Part shown: one piece after another, positions 1 to 9,700 of the stretch
Position numbering within the stretch: position 1 is the stretch's first letter
Layout of the letters: each line of letters starts with the position of its first letter
Virus record (IMG/VR): IMGVR_UViG_3300002040_000749
Location: 1-29,474 of that record
DNA length: 29,474 nt
Source: a virus
Direction: 5' to 3' (one strand)
The notes under the pieces: generated by a model
Databases searched by the model: none
What the model was told of the DNA's origin: nothing
Seen by the model: only the letters and a program-made list of their open reading frames with translations
Position numbers and translations under genes: made by a program

Positions 1-3000
1 GATGAAGAGTTTACAGGTCTCTTCAGACTCTTTACCTCTGCTGCAGCTGTTGGTAATACTTACAGATTCTGCTGGAATGCACCTCCAGTTACAGGTTCTC
101 TGTTCTCTGTTGGTGGCGGAGTCGAGAAAGTCACCTTCGATTACGGTGATCAAGTCATCTTCACCAGCGATGACTACGGTAGCATCACTACTCCTACAAA
201 TCCTTCTAAAGATCACTTTACTAATGGTCTGGTTGCAGAACCTCTCAGCGAGGGAGAGGAAGATTATAACACAATTCTTTATAATCAGACAGTTGATGCT
301 TACGATGGTGGAACTGGACCAGTCTTTACGTTCGGTTATGAGAGAGCACCACTCACTCAGGAAGATATTGATCTTCTACTGTTTATCAACCCAGATTATG
401 TTACTCCCGAGACAGGACTTATTCCTCAGGTTGGAGATGAAGCAACACAAGAACAGTCTGGTGATGTTAAATACGAACCTGCATTTGCTCAGATTGGTTC
501 TGGTTCTCTATTCGCAATTGGTGGTGCAGCAGAAGCAGTTGCTGTTGATGAAGAATTTACAGGTCTATACAGTGTATCTGGATCTTCTGCATACGCTAGA
601 ACAAGACCTTTCATCGGCGGTGGTTCTCTATTCACTCTCAACGGTGCTGCAGAATCTGCAACTTGGGATTATAACGAGACCTCAATTGTTGTCTTCACGT
701 CTGCCGATTACGGCAACGTTACTGGTACACCATCTACAGGTGCTGATTACATTGATACTGGTTTCATCAATGAGACGACAACCGATGGTGAGTTTAACTA
801 TGGAACAGTAGTCAATACTTCTACAGTATACCCACTAACAGGATCTTATGTTGTAAGTGGAGATTCTGCAGACAAGAAAGTTGCACGCGAGATTGGTGGA
901 GGCACGCTCAGTACATTCTCTGGTCAGGCTCTGGTCGAGAAAGTTACATTTGTAGAAGAAGCAACCACACTATACGATGTTGTTGGTACAGCAGTTTCTA
1001 CGAGAGCGAGAGACTTTGTTGGATCTGGATCTCTCTTCACACTCAATGGTTGTGCCGAGGCAGTTACTTGGGATTACAACGAAGATTCTATCGACGTATT
1101 CAGCAGCGAAGACAATGGTCTTATCTCTGCTGCTGCAACGGTTCTGGAAGACAACGGTCTCATCACCAATCCTCTTACTGCACGTGAACAGAATAACGGT
1201 ACAGTTATCAATACTGCTACCACATATCCATACGGAACAATCGATCTTACTGGTGTCGCTCAGACTCCAAGAACGAGAGACTTTATTGGATCTGGATCTC
1301 TATTCACCGCATCAGGTGCAGCTGAAGTTGCCGTTGTTGATTACGAATCGACTTATATATTCACTGTTGTTGGTGCATCTACATTCAGCAGATCTAGAGA
1401 CTTTGTTGGTTCTGGATCTCTATTCAGTGTCGGTGGATGTGTCGAGAAAGTCACCTTCGATTATAACGACGACACAGTTCTTGTATACACAGGAATTGAT
1501 AACGGTCTTATCACCGACACTGCTACAACAACTGAAGATGATGGATCTATCTCCAGTCCTATAAGTGCTGGCGAAGAATCCAACGGTCTCATTGCGTTCC
1601 CCAATAGAACTCTTACAGCAACAACAGGAACGATTCAACTTGGTCTCACTAGAGATCCACTTACTCAGGAAGACATTGACGAACTTCTATTCATCAATCC
1701 AGATTATGTTACTCCTGAAACAGGACTTATTCCTCAAGTTGGTGACGAGAAGACACAAGAACAAGCACGTCACGTTGTATACGAACCAACCTTCGCAATG
1801 GTTGGTTCTGGTGGATTGTTTACAGTCGGTGGAGCAGCAGAAGCAGTTGCTGTTGTTGAAACTGGAACAGGACTATTTGCTCTATCCACTTCCCCAGCAT
1901 TCATCGGCAACACTTACAGATTCTGCTGGAAATGGGATGCTTCTGGTAATCTACCAATTATTGGTGGTGCTGCAGAATCTAGAACTTATGATTATAACGA
2001 GACAACTATCGTTACGTTTACTACTGACGATCAAGGTCTCATTACTGCTAGTGGATCCATTGTTGATTATGGTAGCATCACGAATCCACTCACTGCAGGT
2101 ATTCAGAACAACGGTACAGTTATTAATACTTCTACCGTCAATGCTGTTACTGGAACTTATACCTTTAGCAGCACAACCACTGAGAAGAATGTTGTTAGAG
2201 AATTCTCCAGCGGATCTCTATTCGCCTTTGGTGGTGCAGTTGAGTCTGTTGCAGTTGCTGAGTCTACTACAGGTCTATTCAGTGTATCTGGATCGAGTGT
2301 ATTCAGGGCAGTTGTTGATTACGTTGGTTCTGGATCTCTCTTCACACTCAATGGTTGTGCAGAATCTAGAACTTACGATTACAGCGATGAACTTCTACAA
2401 CCCTTCACTCAGGTTGATAACGGTCTCATCTCTGCTGCAACAACAACCACTGATGATAACGGTAATATCATCCTACCAACTACTGCAGGCGAAGAAGACA
2501 ACGGTAGTATTCTCAACACCGTCATTACTCCTGCTCAAGGAACCTACGCAACTAGTGGTGCTGCTCATGTTGTTAGAAAACCTTCTTGGGTTGGTTCTGG
2601 TTCACTCTTTACTGCTGGTGGACTTGTCGAAGTTGTTGCTCAAACAGACGATACCACTGGACTCTTTACAGTCAGTGGTGTTGCAGACACAATCAGATCC
2701 CGCGCATATGTCGGAACTGGAACACTCAACGCACTTAGTGGTGTTGCAGAATCCAGAACTTGGGTATACGACAGAGATCTTCCTACTGTACTTACACCTG
2801 AAGATTACGGTTCTGTCGATGCTTCTGCTACATCCAACGAAGATCAAGGTCAGGTATCCAACCCACTAACAACTGGTGAAGTTGATTACGGTGAAGATGG
2901 AACTCTAGCACATCTAACTGATCCTGCACATGGTACTTACACCATTAGTGGTGTTGCTGAGACTCCGTTTGAAAGAAGGTATATTGGATCTGGATCTTAC

Positions 3001-6000
3001 GGTGGATTCTCTGGTGATGCAGTTGTCCGCTTTGCTAGATTCGCAATCGTTGATGGATTTGGTACTTATACTCTATTCACATCAGCTGCATTCATTGGTA
3101 ATACTTACAGATTCGCATTCAAGTTTGTTGGATCTGGAACCCTACCACTATTTGGTGGTGCAGCAGAATCGAAGACTACGAATCTACCAGAAAACACAGT
3201 TCTGTTTACTGCTGCTGGTACTGTCTCAGACGCTACTACAGTCAGAGAAGTATTTACAGGTGGAACTTTATCCACATTCTCTGGTCAGGCTCTTGTCGAA
3301 AAAGCAGGAGTTGCAGAAGAGGCAACTGGACTATTCGATACTGGTGGTGCAGCAGCTTCTACAAGAGCGAGAGACTTTGTTGGTTCTGGATCTCTCTTTA
3401 CTGCGGGAGGAGCAGCAGAATCCACAACTACAAATCCACCAGAAGATACAGTTCTGTTTACTGTCTCTGGTACTACAGTCGAAAGACAAACAGACAACTG
3501 GGTTGGTTCTGGATCTCTATTTACTGCTGGTGGAGCAGCAGAAGCAGCTGCAGTCAGAACACAAGAGGCAACAGGTCTGTTTACAGTATCTGGTGTCGGT
3601 ATCGAGAAGCACACCGAACGTTATATCGGTACTGCGACTGCTATTACTCTGTCTGGTACTGCAGTCGAGAGAGCAACTCAAGATTACACTGGAGATACTG
3701 CTCAGTATACTCTATCTGGATCTGCTGTCGAAAGGGAAAGCAACGCCGAAGTTGGATCTGGTTCCCTATTCACTACAGGTGGATCTGCCGAATCCAAGAC
3801 CAGCAATCCACCAGAAAGCACAGTCATCTTCGTTGTTGGTGGAAGCAAGGCAGAATCCTTTACTCCAGCGACAGAAATCGGATCTGGAACTCTATCCACC
3901 TTCTCTGGTCAATCTGTTATCGAGAGGGTTGCGGTTGCAGAAGAAGATACAACACTATACACGATCAGTGGTCAGGTTGTATTCAACTATGTCGTCAGCT
4001 TTGTTGGTTCTGGATCTCTATTCACTGCTGGTGGAGCAGCAGAATCGAAGACCACAAATCTACCAGAAAGTACAGTTCTACTTGTCGCATCTGGAACTGG
4101 ATCCGAGTCTGCTACGGTCAGAGAAGTATTTGCTGGCGGAACTCTATCTACATTCTCTGGTCAAGCTCTTATCGAAAGAGTTGGAGTTGCAGAAGAAGAT
4201 ACAACACTATACACCTTCAGTGGTGCAGTCGAGTTTATCTACAGAGTCAGATATCCTGGTTCTGGTACTATCAATCTACTCAGTGGTGCTGCAGAAAGCA
4301 AGACTGTCGATCTACCAGAATCCACAGGACTATACAGATTCTCAGGAAGCAAAGACGAATCCTTTACTCCAGCAACAGAAATCGGATCTGGTTCTTATGG
4401 TGGATTCTCTGGAACAAGAGTTTCCGAGAAACACACCGAAGCATACTTCGGAATCACACAACCATATGTCGTTAGTGGTGAGGGTACTGTTAGCCAACAG
4501 TATCATTGGACTGGTACTGGTAATCTATTCACCTCAAATGGTGCTGCCGAATCCAAGACTACAAACCTACCAGAAAGCACTGTTATCTTCACAGTTGCTG
4601 GAAGCATTGGTACAGCAGCAGTTACCAAAGACTTTATTGGATCTGGTTCTTATGGTGGATTCTCTGGTACATGTGTCGAGAGAGTTGCACAAGCAGACGA
4701 GGAAGGCGGAACTATCACAGTCAGTGGTGCTGTCGTCTTCACGATTCATTACCTACCTGTTGTTGGGGGCAACCTATTCACAGTTGGCGGTGCTGCAGAA
4801 AGAGTTGCATTCAACCCACCAGAAGACACTTATCTACTTGTCTTTGGTGGAAGCAAGGCAGAATCTTTCACTCCTCAAGGAGCAGTTGGATCTGGATCCG
4901 CAACCCTATCTGGTACACGAGTATCCGAGAAACACACCGAACGTTATGTCGGTGACTCCGCTCAGTTTACTTACAGTGGTGAAGCAACTAACGTTAAGTT
5001 CATTCCTAACTGGGTCAGCAGTGGTTCCATTTACCTCACTGGTGATGGTCATACTACTAGAGCAAGAGACTTTGTTGGATCTGGTTCTCTATTCACAGCA
5101 GGTGGTCTTGCAGAGACTATCACAACCAACGCACCAGAAAGCACAGTTCTATTCACCGCTGCTGGTCAGTCGGTAGAAAGACATACAGAATCTTATATTG
5201 GTTCTGGTTCTGCAACTCTATCTGGCGAAGCAACAGACATCAAAGTCATTCGTTACTTCGATGGTTCTGGATCTCTATTCGCATTCAGTGGTGCAGCGGA
5301 AAGTGCTACATTCGTCGAGACAGCAATTGGTCTCTACGGAATTGGTGGATTTGGTACAGAGTCCTTCATCGCAAATCCCCCAGAAGATACTGCACAATAT
5401 ACCTTCAGTGGCGATGCGGTCGAAGAACAACTGGATCATTACACTGGATCGGGAGTCATGGACTTCCTCGAAGGTGGTGCTGCAGTTGCATTTGCAGAAG
5501 AGAAAATCGCTTTCAGTCCAGATGGATTTGGTCTCTTCACATTCTCGGGAGCAAGTACAAGCGCAGTCAATCGCCCTTACATTGGAAGTGGAAATATTTC
5601 CACATTCTCTGGTCAGGCAATCGACGAGAAAGTTACGTTTGCAGAAGAAGAGACTTTACAAGTTCAACTTTCTGGAGAATCTGTTTCCAAGTTTACTGGA
5701 AGCTTTGTTGGATCTGGTTCTCTATTCACAGCAGCAGGTGCTGCAGAATCTACAACCACAAATCCACCAGAAGATACAGTTCTGTTTACTGTCTCTGGTA
5801 CAGCTCAAACTCCAAGAGCAAGAGACTTTGTTGGATCTGGATCTATTGTTATCACTGGATCTGCAGAAGAAAGAACAGTACAACCTCATGTTGGTACTGG
5901 TTCTCTATTCGCAGTTGGTGGAGCAGCAGAAGCAGTTGCGTTTGCAGATGCAGATACACTCATCGCAAGATTCTCTGGAGGAGCAAACGAATCCTTCATC

Positions 6001-6354
6001 CGTTCTGGATACCAAGCAACAGGTTCTGCAACTCTATCTGGAACATCAGAAGAGAAGCACACCGAAAGATATGTTGGGGATACTGCACAGTATACCATAT
6101 CTGGTGGTGCGACAGAAGTCAGATTTATTCCTCACTTCAATGGATCTGGTTCACTCTTTACTGCAAGTGGAGCGGCAGAATCCAAGACCACCAACAAACC
6201 AGAAAGTACAGTTCTCTTCACATTCAGTGGAGCAGGCAAAGAAAGACTCGTCAACAGTCGTCATGTTGGAAGCGGTACTATCACTCTCAGCGGTGATGCT
6301 ACTACCGAGTACCGCAAGTTTGAGGTTGGATTCACGTTCGTCACTATCATTTAA
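1..6354 (+). CDS. Giant repetitive virion/tail-fibre-like protein, 5' partial
   Basis: Frame 1 is open from the first base to TAA at 6352-6354, so at least 2117 residues are present and the start lies upstream. I recognise the type as a very large repeat protein of T4-like cyanophages, most likely a virion surface or fibre protein; its exact role is unknown. The sequence is built of degenerate units of about 20 residues that pair into units of about 41: a GSGSLFTxGGAAES strand followed by a xxLFTVSGxxxE strand. The first half (to about residue 980) also has blocks with WDYNE/YDYNE and repeated D-[YNQ]-G-x-[IV] turns, two copies of a PLTQEDID...INPDYVTPETG module, and three GNTYRF modules. The second half is more regular, with TTNPPEDT linkers. 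It is rich in Gly, Ser, Thr, Ala and Val, with few Cys. No signal peptide can be judged because the N-terminus is missing. A late promoter follows immediately downstream for the next gene. Confidence 0.85.
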   Translation, partial: DEEFTGLFRLFTSAAAVGNTYRFCWNAPPVTGSLFSVGGGVEKVTFDYGDQVIFTSDDYGSITTPTNPSKDHFTNGLVAEPLSEGEEDYNTILYNQTVDAYDGGTGPVFTFGYERAPLTQEDIDLLLFINPDYVTPETGLIPQVGDEATQEQSGDVKYEPAFAQIGSGSLFAIGGAAEAVAVDEEFTGLYSVSGSSAYARTRPFIGGGSLFTLNGAAESATWDYNETSIVVFTSADYGNVTGTPSTGADYIDTGFINETTTDGEFNYGTVVNTSTVYPLTGSYVVSGDSADKKVAREIGGGTLSTFSGQALVEKVTFVEEATTLYDVVGTAVSTRARDFVGSGSLFTLNGCAEAVTWDYNEDSIDVFSSEDNGLISAAATVLEDNGLITNPLTAREQNNGTVINTATTYPYGTIDLTGVAQTPRTRDFIGSGSLFTASGAAEVAVVDYESTYIFTVVGASTFSRSRDFVGSGSLFSVGGCVEKVTFDYNDDTVLVYTGIDNGLITDTATTTEDDGSISSPISAGEESNGLIAFPNRTLTATTGTIQLGLTRDPLTQEDIDELLFINPDYVTPETGLIPQVGDEKTQEQARHVVYEPTFAMVGSGGLFTVGGAAEAVAVVETGTGLFALSTSPAFIGNTYRFCWKWDASGNLPIIGGAAESRTYDYNETTIVTFTTDDQGLITASGSIVDYGSITNPLTAGIQNNGTVINTSTVNAVTGTYTFSSTTTEKNVVREFSSGSLFAFGGAVESVAVAESTTGLFSVSGSSVFRAVVDYVGSGSLFTLNGCAESRTYDYSDELLQPFTQVDNGLISAATTTTDDNGNIILPTTAGEEDNGSILNTVITPAQGTYATSGAAHVVRKPSWVGSGSLFTAGGLVEVVAQTDDTTGLFTVSGVADTIRSRAYVGTGTLNALSGVAESRTWVYDRDLPTVLTPEDYGSVDASATSNEDQGQVSNPLTTGEVDYGEDGTLAHLTDPAHGTYTISGVAETPFERRYIGSGSYGGFSGDAVVRFARFAIVDGFGTYTLFTSAAFIGNTYRFAFKFVGSGTLPLFGGAAESKTTNLPENTVLFTAAGTVSDATTVREVFTGGTLSTFSGQALVEKAGVAEEATGLFDTGGAAASTRARDFVGSGSLFTAGGAAESTTTNPPEDTVLFTVSGTTVERQTDNWVGSGSLFTAGGAAEAAAVRTQEATGLFTVSGVGIEKHTERYIGTATAITLSGTAVERATQDYTGDTAQYTLSGSAVERESNAEVGSGSLFTTGGSAESKTSNPPESTVIFVVGGSKAESFTPATEIGSGTLSTFSGQSVIERVAVAEEDTTLYTISGQVVFNYVVSFVGSGSLFTAGGAAESKTTNLPESTVLLVASGTGSESATVREVFAGGTLSTFSGQALIERVGVAEEDTTLYTFSGAVEFIYRVRYPGSGTINLLSGAAESKTVDLPESTGLYRFSGSKDESFTPATEIGSGSYGGFSGTRVSEKHTEAYFGITQPYVVSGEGTVSQQYHWTGTGNLFTSNGAAESKTTNLPESTVIFTVAGSIGTAAVTKDFIGSGSYGGFSGTCVERVAQADEEGGTITVSGAVVFTIHYLPVVGGNLFTVGGAAERVAFNPPEDTYLLVFGGSKAESFTPQGAVGSGSATLSGTRVSEKHTERYVGDSAQFTYSGEATNVKFIPNWVSSGSIYLTGDGHTTRARDFVGSGSLFTAGGLAETITTNAPESTVLFTAAGQSVERHTESYIGSGSATLSGEATDIKVIRYFDGSGSLFAFSGAAESATFVETAIGLYGIGGFGTESFIANPPEDTAQYTFSGDAVEEQLDHYTGSGVMDFLEGGAAVAFAEEKIAFSPDGFGLFTFSGASTSAVNRPYIGSGNISTFSGQAIDEKVTFAEEETLQVQLSGESVSKFTGSFVGSGSLFTAAGAAESTTTNPPEDTVLFTVSGTAQTPRARDFVGSGSIVITGSAEERTVQPHVGTGSLFAVGGAAEAVAFADADTLIARFSGGANESFIRSGYQATGSATLSGTSEEKHTERYVGDTAQYTISGGATEVRFIPHFNGSGSLFTASGAAESKTTNKPESTVLFTFSGAGKERLVNSRHVGSGTITLSGDATTEYRKFEVGFTFVTII
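349..456 (+). repeat. Copy 1 of a 36-residue direct-repeat module
   Basis: This segment encodes PLTQEDIDLLLF INPDYVTP ETGLIPQVGDE-type sequence at residues 117-152 of the visible protein. A second copy 1308 nt downstream differs at only a few residues. The flanks also align (YEPAFAQIGSGSLF against YEPTFAMVGSGGLF), so the duplication is larger than the core module. Confidence 0.8.
1657..1764 (+). repeat. Copy 2 of the 36-residue direct-repeat module
   Basis: This is the counterpart of the copy at 349-456, again reading PLTQEDID.LLFINPDYVTP in frame. The offset of 436 codons suggests that a super-repeat of about 436 residues was duplicated and then diverged. Confidence 0.8.
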
Positions 6355-6368
6355 AGATCCTCAGTTTT

Positions 6369-6376
6369 TATAAATA
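6369..6376 (+). promoter_or_regulatory. T4-type late promoter TATAAATA
   Basis: The sequence is an exact match to the T4 late promoter element TATAAATA. It lies in the 50-nt gap after the giant repeat gene and 28 nt before the ATG at 6405. The predicted transcription start is near 6382, six bases after the element. A ribosome binding site, AGGGG, follows at 6394-6398. Confidence 0.8.
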
Positions 6377-6404
6377 AAACTAGCATAAATTCTAGGGGAT
6401 ACCC

Positions 6405-6614
6405 ATGACCAAACAGGTACAGTTGAGAAGAGGTACTACGGTACAACACTCTACATTTACTGGTGCCCTTGCGGAACTAACTGTGGACACAGATACTATG
6501 AGTCTGGTTCTACATGATGGAGCCACAGCTGGTGGTATTCCTCACGCAAGGCAAGACTACGTTGTTGAGCAAATCACCATTTCTATGGGAATGATGGCGG
6601 CAATGGGTTGGTGA
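6405..6614 (+). CDS. Small virion/fibre-associated protein with Mtd-N-like (VQLRRGTT) domain
   Basis: This is a 69-residue protein starting at an ATG preceded by AGGGG. Residues 4-50 carry the VQLRRGTT...GELTVDT....LHDG.TAGG pattern seen at the N-termini of many cyanophage tail-fibre proteins, and related to the N-terminal domain of the Bordetella phage major tropism determinant. In fibres this domain acts as a trimerisation or attachment knob. Here it is almost the whole protein and ends in a short MGMMAAMGW tail, so it may be a stand-alone adaptor or a fibre stub. It sits between two giant virion genes and has its own perfect late promoter, which supports a structural role. It is not a truncated neighbour: the stop is clean and the next gene has its own ribosome binding site. 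Confidence 0.75.
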   Translation: MTKQVQLRRGTTVQHSTFTGALAELTVDTDTMSLVLHDGATAGGIPHARQDYVVEQITISMGMMAAMGW

Positions 6615-6681
6615 ACCCAAAACTTTTTACAAGAGATTTATTATCAATGTGAGCACTGACTTGAGAACTACACTTCGTAAC

Positions 6682-6689
6682 TATAAACA
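6682..6689 (+). promoter_or_regulatory. Possible late promoter TATAAACA
   Basis: TATAAACA differs at one base from the T4 late consensus and lies 22 nt before the ATG at 6712, in a 97-nt gap. The ribosome binding site AGGGG (about 6696-6700) follows. It is weaker than the element at 6369. Confidence 0.45.
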
Positions 6690-6711
6690 AACACAAGGGG
6701 AATAACAGAAA

Positions 6712-9700
6712 ATGGCAAAAAAATTGCTCTTTGACTTTACGTTTGATGCTTCGGCAAAAACGGTCAAACTAAAAGGTAATCACCACCAGCGCCGTCTGTT
6801 GATGATTACAAACACAACAGATAACATTATTATCTACAACTTTGCTGATAGTACCAAGACTGGTACATTCAGTTATGATGGTGTTGCAGATGAAACTACA
6901 ATCACTCTACTTCACGACACCACGTCGATGAGTGATACAGATGCACTTCAAATTTTTACAGAAGAAGATTCGGTAAAATTTGAACCATCGGAAACTTTTG
7001 TTGACGCTGTATCTAAGTTCAGAGTCTCCAATCCAGAAAACCTGATTGATACCGACTTTGAGTACGGACCTCAGGCATCTAAATGGGAGACCATTCAGAC
7101 GATCAACAACATTCCATCGTTCTATGCATCTACTTCTGATACTACAATCCCCTTCATCTCTAAGGTAGAAGCAGTTTCTGGATCAGAACTTATTACAGTT
7201 ACTACAAGTTTTGACCACAACCTAACAAGTGGTGTTCCTATTACTGTTACGGGTCTTGCAGAAATTACTGCAGAAGGTACTTATATCATTCAGGCAGTTC
7301 CAACCACAACTACCTTTACATATAAGGCAAGATCAAACCAACCATCTACCAGAGAACTGCAAGGTACTTACACCTCGATTATTCCAGGTAAGTTCTTCCA
7401 GGGTTCTCAAATCTCCCTAGACCAGTCGATTGGTATTGTATCTGATCTATACAACATTCCTGTTACTGTAAAATCAGTTACTACTCTAACAGCAACTACA
7501 ACAGTTGACGTAAATGAGTATTTTGTTGGTGCAACTGTTAACGGTGCTGGTGGTGGTGCTGGTGTTATTGGTAGAGTCAGTGGTTCAACTATTGATATCT
7601 ATGATGTAACAGGTGCTTTCAATAATGGTGAACAGATTGATCTAATTGGTTCTCAAGTTGTTTACACTCTTGATGGTTCAACTGGTGTAGCAAGTGCTGG
7701 TAATAAGTATTTCCTTGATGGAGTACAACAAGCACAACTAGATCTTTCCAGAAAGTCGATCTACACATTCGATCTTTCTGATACTTCTGTTGGTACTCAC
7801 CCATTCAGATTCTCTACTACTTCTGATGGTACTCATGGTGGTGGTTCTGAATTCACTACATTTGTATATGCACATGGTAGCCCAGGTTCTGCAGGAGCAT
7901 ACGTCAGAATTTACGTTGATGGAGCTACTCCATCTCCTCTGAGCTACTATTGTGATGCTCACCCAGGTATGGGTGATACATTCACCATTAGCACAAAGAC
8001 AACTTCTAAAGTTTATCTAACTACGGTCTCTGAGCACGGTTTTGCAGACAACACTAACTTCTACTTCGTTAACACTGTTTCGCCTAAGATTCTTGAGATT
8101 CAAGATCCTACAGCGACTGCACCTGATGGAAGACCATATATTGACGAAGATCCAACATCAAACACTGCGGTAACAGTAAACAGAGAAAAGACATTCGTAT
8201 TCAACTACGAGTGTACATACACCAAGAGATTTGGTGAGTCTGATGTTAATTATAATGATAATACAATCAGAATCCCTGGTCACAATCTCCAAAACCACTA
8301 CTGCCTACTCTACTATCCAAACCCAGGTAACAGACCTTTGGGTGGTTTGAGAAGAATGCAGGTTTATTATGTTGAGAGAGTTGATGGTGATACCATCAAA
8401 CTACACGAATCTCAGCGTCTAAACTACGGTGCTATCAACCTCAGTGATGCATATCCTGCAGGATCTTATCCTCATGATGGTACTTGGACATTTGGTGATC
8501 ATAACTTCGGTCTTGTATACAACATCCGTAGAGAATACAAAGGTTGGTATGACTGGTATGCATACTTCTATACCTACTACTGGGATCAAGGCGGAACCAG
8601 ATCTGGTCACGATTTCCAAGCAGTTAACAGCACCTATGGTCTAGGTGGTACTTCATGGGATAGAACAGTTTTCTTTGCTACACGTCGTCCTAATCTGGGT
8701 GATAACGGCACTGATTATTTCTATGTTAACTACTACTACCAGAACAGAGGTACACAACCTAGAACTTATGGATATAACCATGAGACTCTTCCTTTCAGCA
8801 CCTCTTCCAGATTTAACGGTAATTATGACTTCCTAACAGATAATAACAACCGCTTTATCAATGACCAAGGTGAAGGCGACAGACACGGTAGAGCATATAC
8901 TGTACAGGGTTATAATAGTAATCTACCTCAAACTTATTACTATAGAGACAACTTCTATACTGACTATGTAAATCCAAACTATGTCAGAGTTAGAGGTAAC
9001 AACTGGTTCTTCTGGTATTACCAGGAAGGTTGGTCTGCAACCATGAACCGTTACTTCGCTGGATACAGCTCTGATGGTTACACTAACCAGTACATCGCAT
9101 TCGTTAAGAGGAATACCTCTACTAATGACTCGTTCTATAAAGAGAATCATGGATTCCCTAACAACCAGAACGTAACGTTAACTGTTGCTGATGGTGGTCA
9201 GATTCGGTATTTCTATGATCAAAACATGAACCAGAGCACTTATACCTCTGGTACATTCTACATCGATAGAATTGATAACAACCGCTTCAGAATTAAGACA
9301 AGCACTGGTGCTTCTCCTGTAAGACTGAGATATACAACTGGTAATATCACCTTTACTGGTGTTATTGCTAACCCTGCGAGATACTCTTTCTACATTAAGG
9401 ACAACCTGTTCTCTAGTGGTGAACTACTGAAATTTACTAGCCCAGGCACACTTGCATCGCCTTTCAGTAACGGAAGCTCTTACTACGTTATCACTATTGA
9501 CGGTAACAGATTCCAGTTAGCAACCACTGCTGGCAACGCTGCTAGTGGTAATGAAATTCAGTTTACTGGTCAAGGTAGTGGTGTTCAGTCTTTTGAGAAC
9601 ACGACTGCAGACTTTGGTACTGTTGATGGTTCATACACCACGACTAGAGCAATCTCCGAGAAGGAACTTGAAGTTACAATTCCATTCAAGATTGCACCTA

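Larger units (their letters stand above)
1..6351 (+). repeat. Degenerate tandem protein-coding repeats, about 60 and 123 nt periods
   Basis: The coding DNA repeats short phrases such as ggttctggatctctattcac and ggtggtgcagcagaa dozens of times. The basic unit is about 60 nt (20 residues) and the paired unit about 123 nt (41 residues), with variable insertions. Some neighbours are near-identical, for example the segments around 3885-3965 and 4133-4215, which both encode GTLSTFSGQ..(I/L)ER..VAEEDTTLYT. This suggests growth by duplication of a beta-strand hairpin unit. The boundaries are the window start and the stop codon. Confidence 0.85.

Noticed and set aside
2930-5176. 748-codon open frame in frame 2 inside the giant repeat gene, with similar long frames over most of 2-6373
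   Set aside because: It is a shadow of the repeats: the same phrases read one base off give Leu/Ser/Val-rich low-complexity sequence (VLDLYS type). No ribosome binding sites, and frame 1 is uninterrupted throughout with sensible repeats.
1-6354. CRISPR-like appearance of many short repeats
   Set aside because: Repeats are degenerate, in frame, lack unique spacers of constant length and encode a continuous protein.
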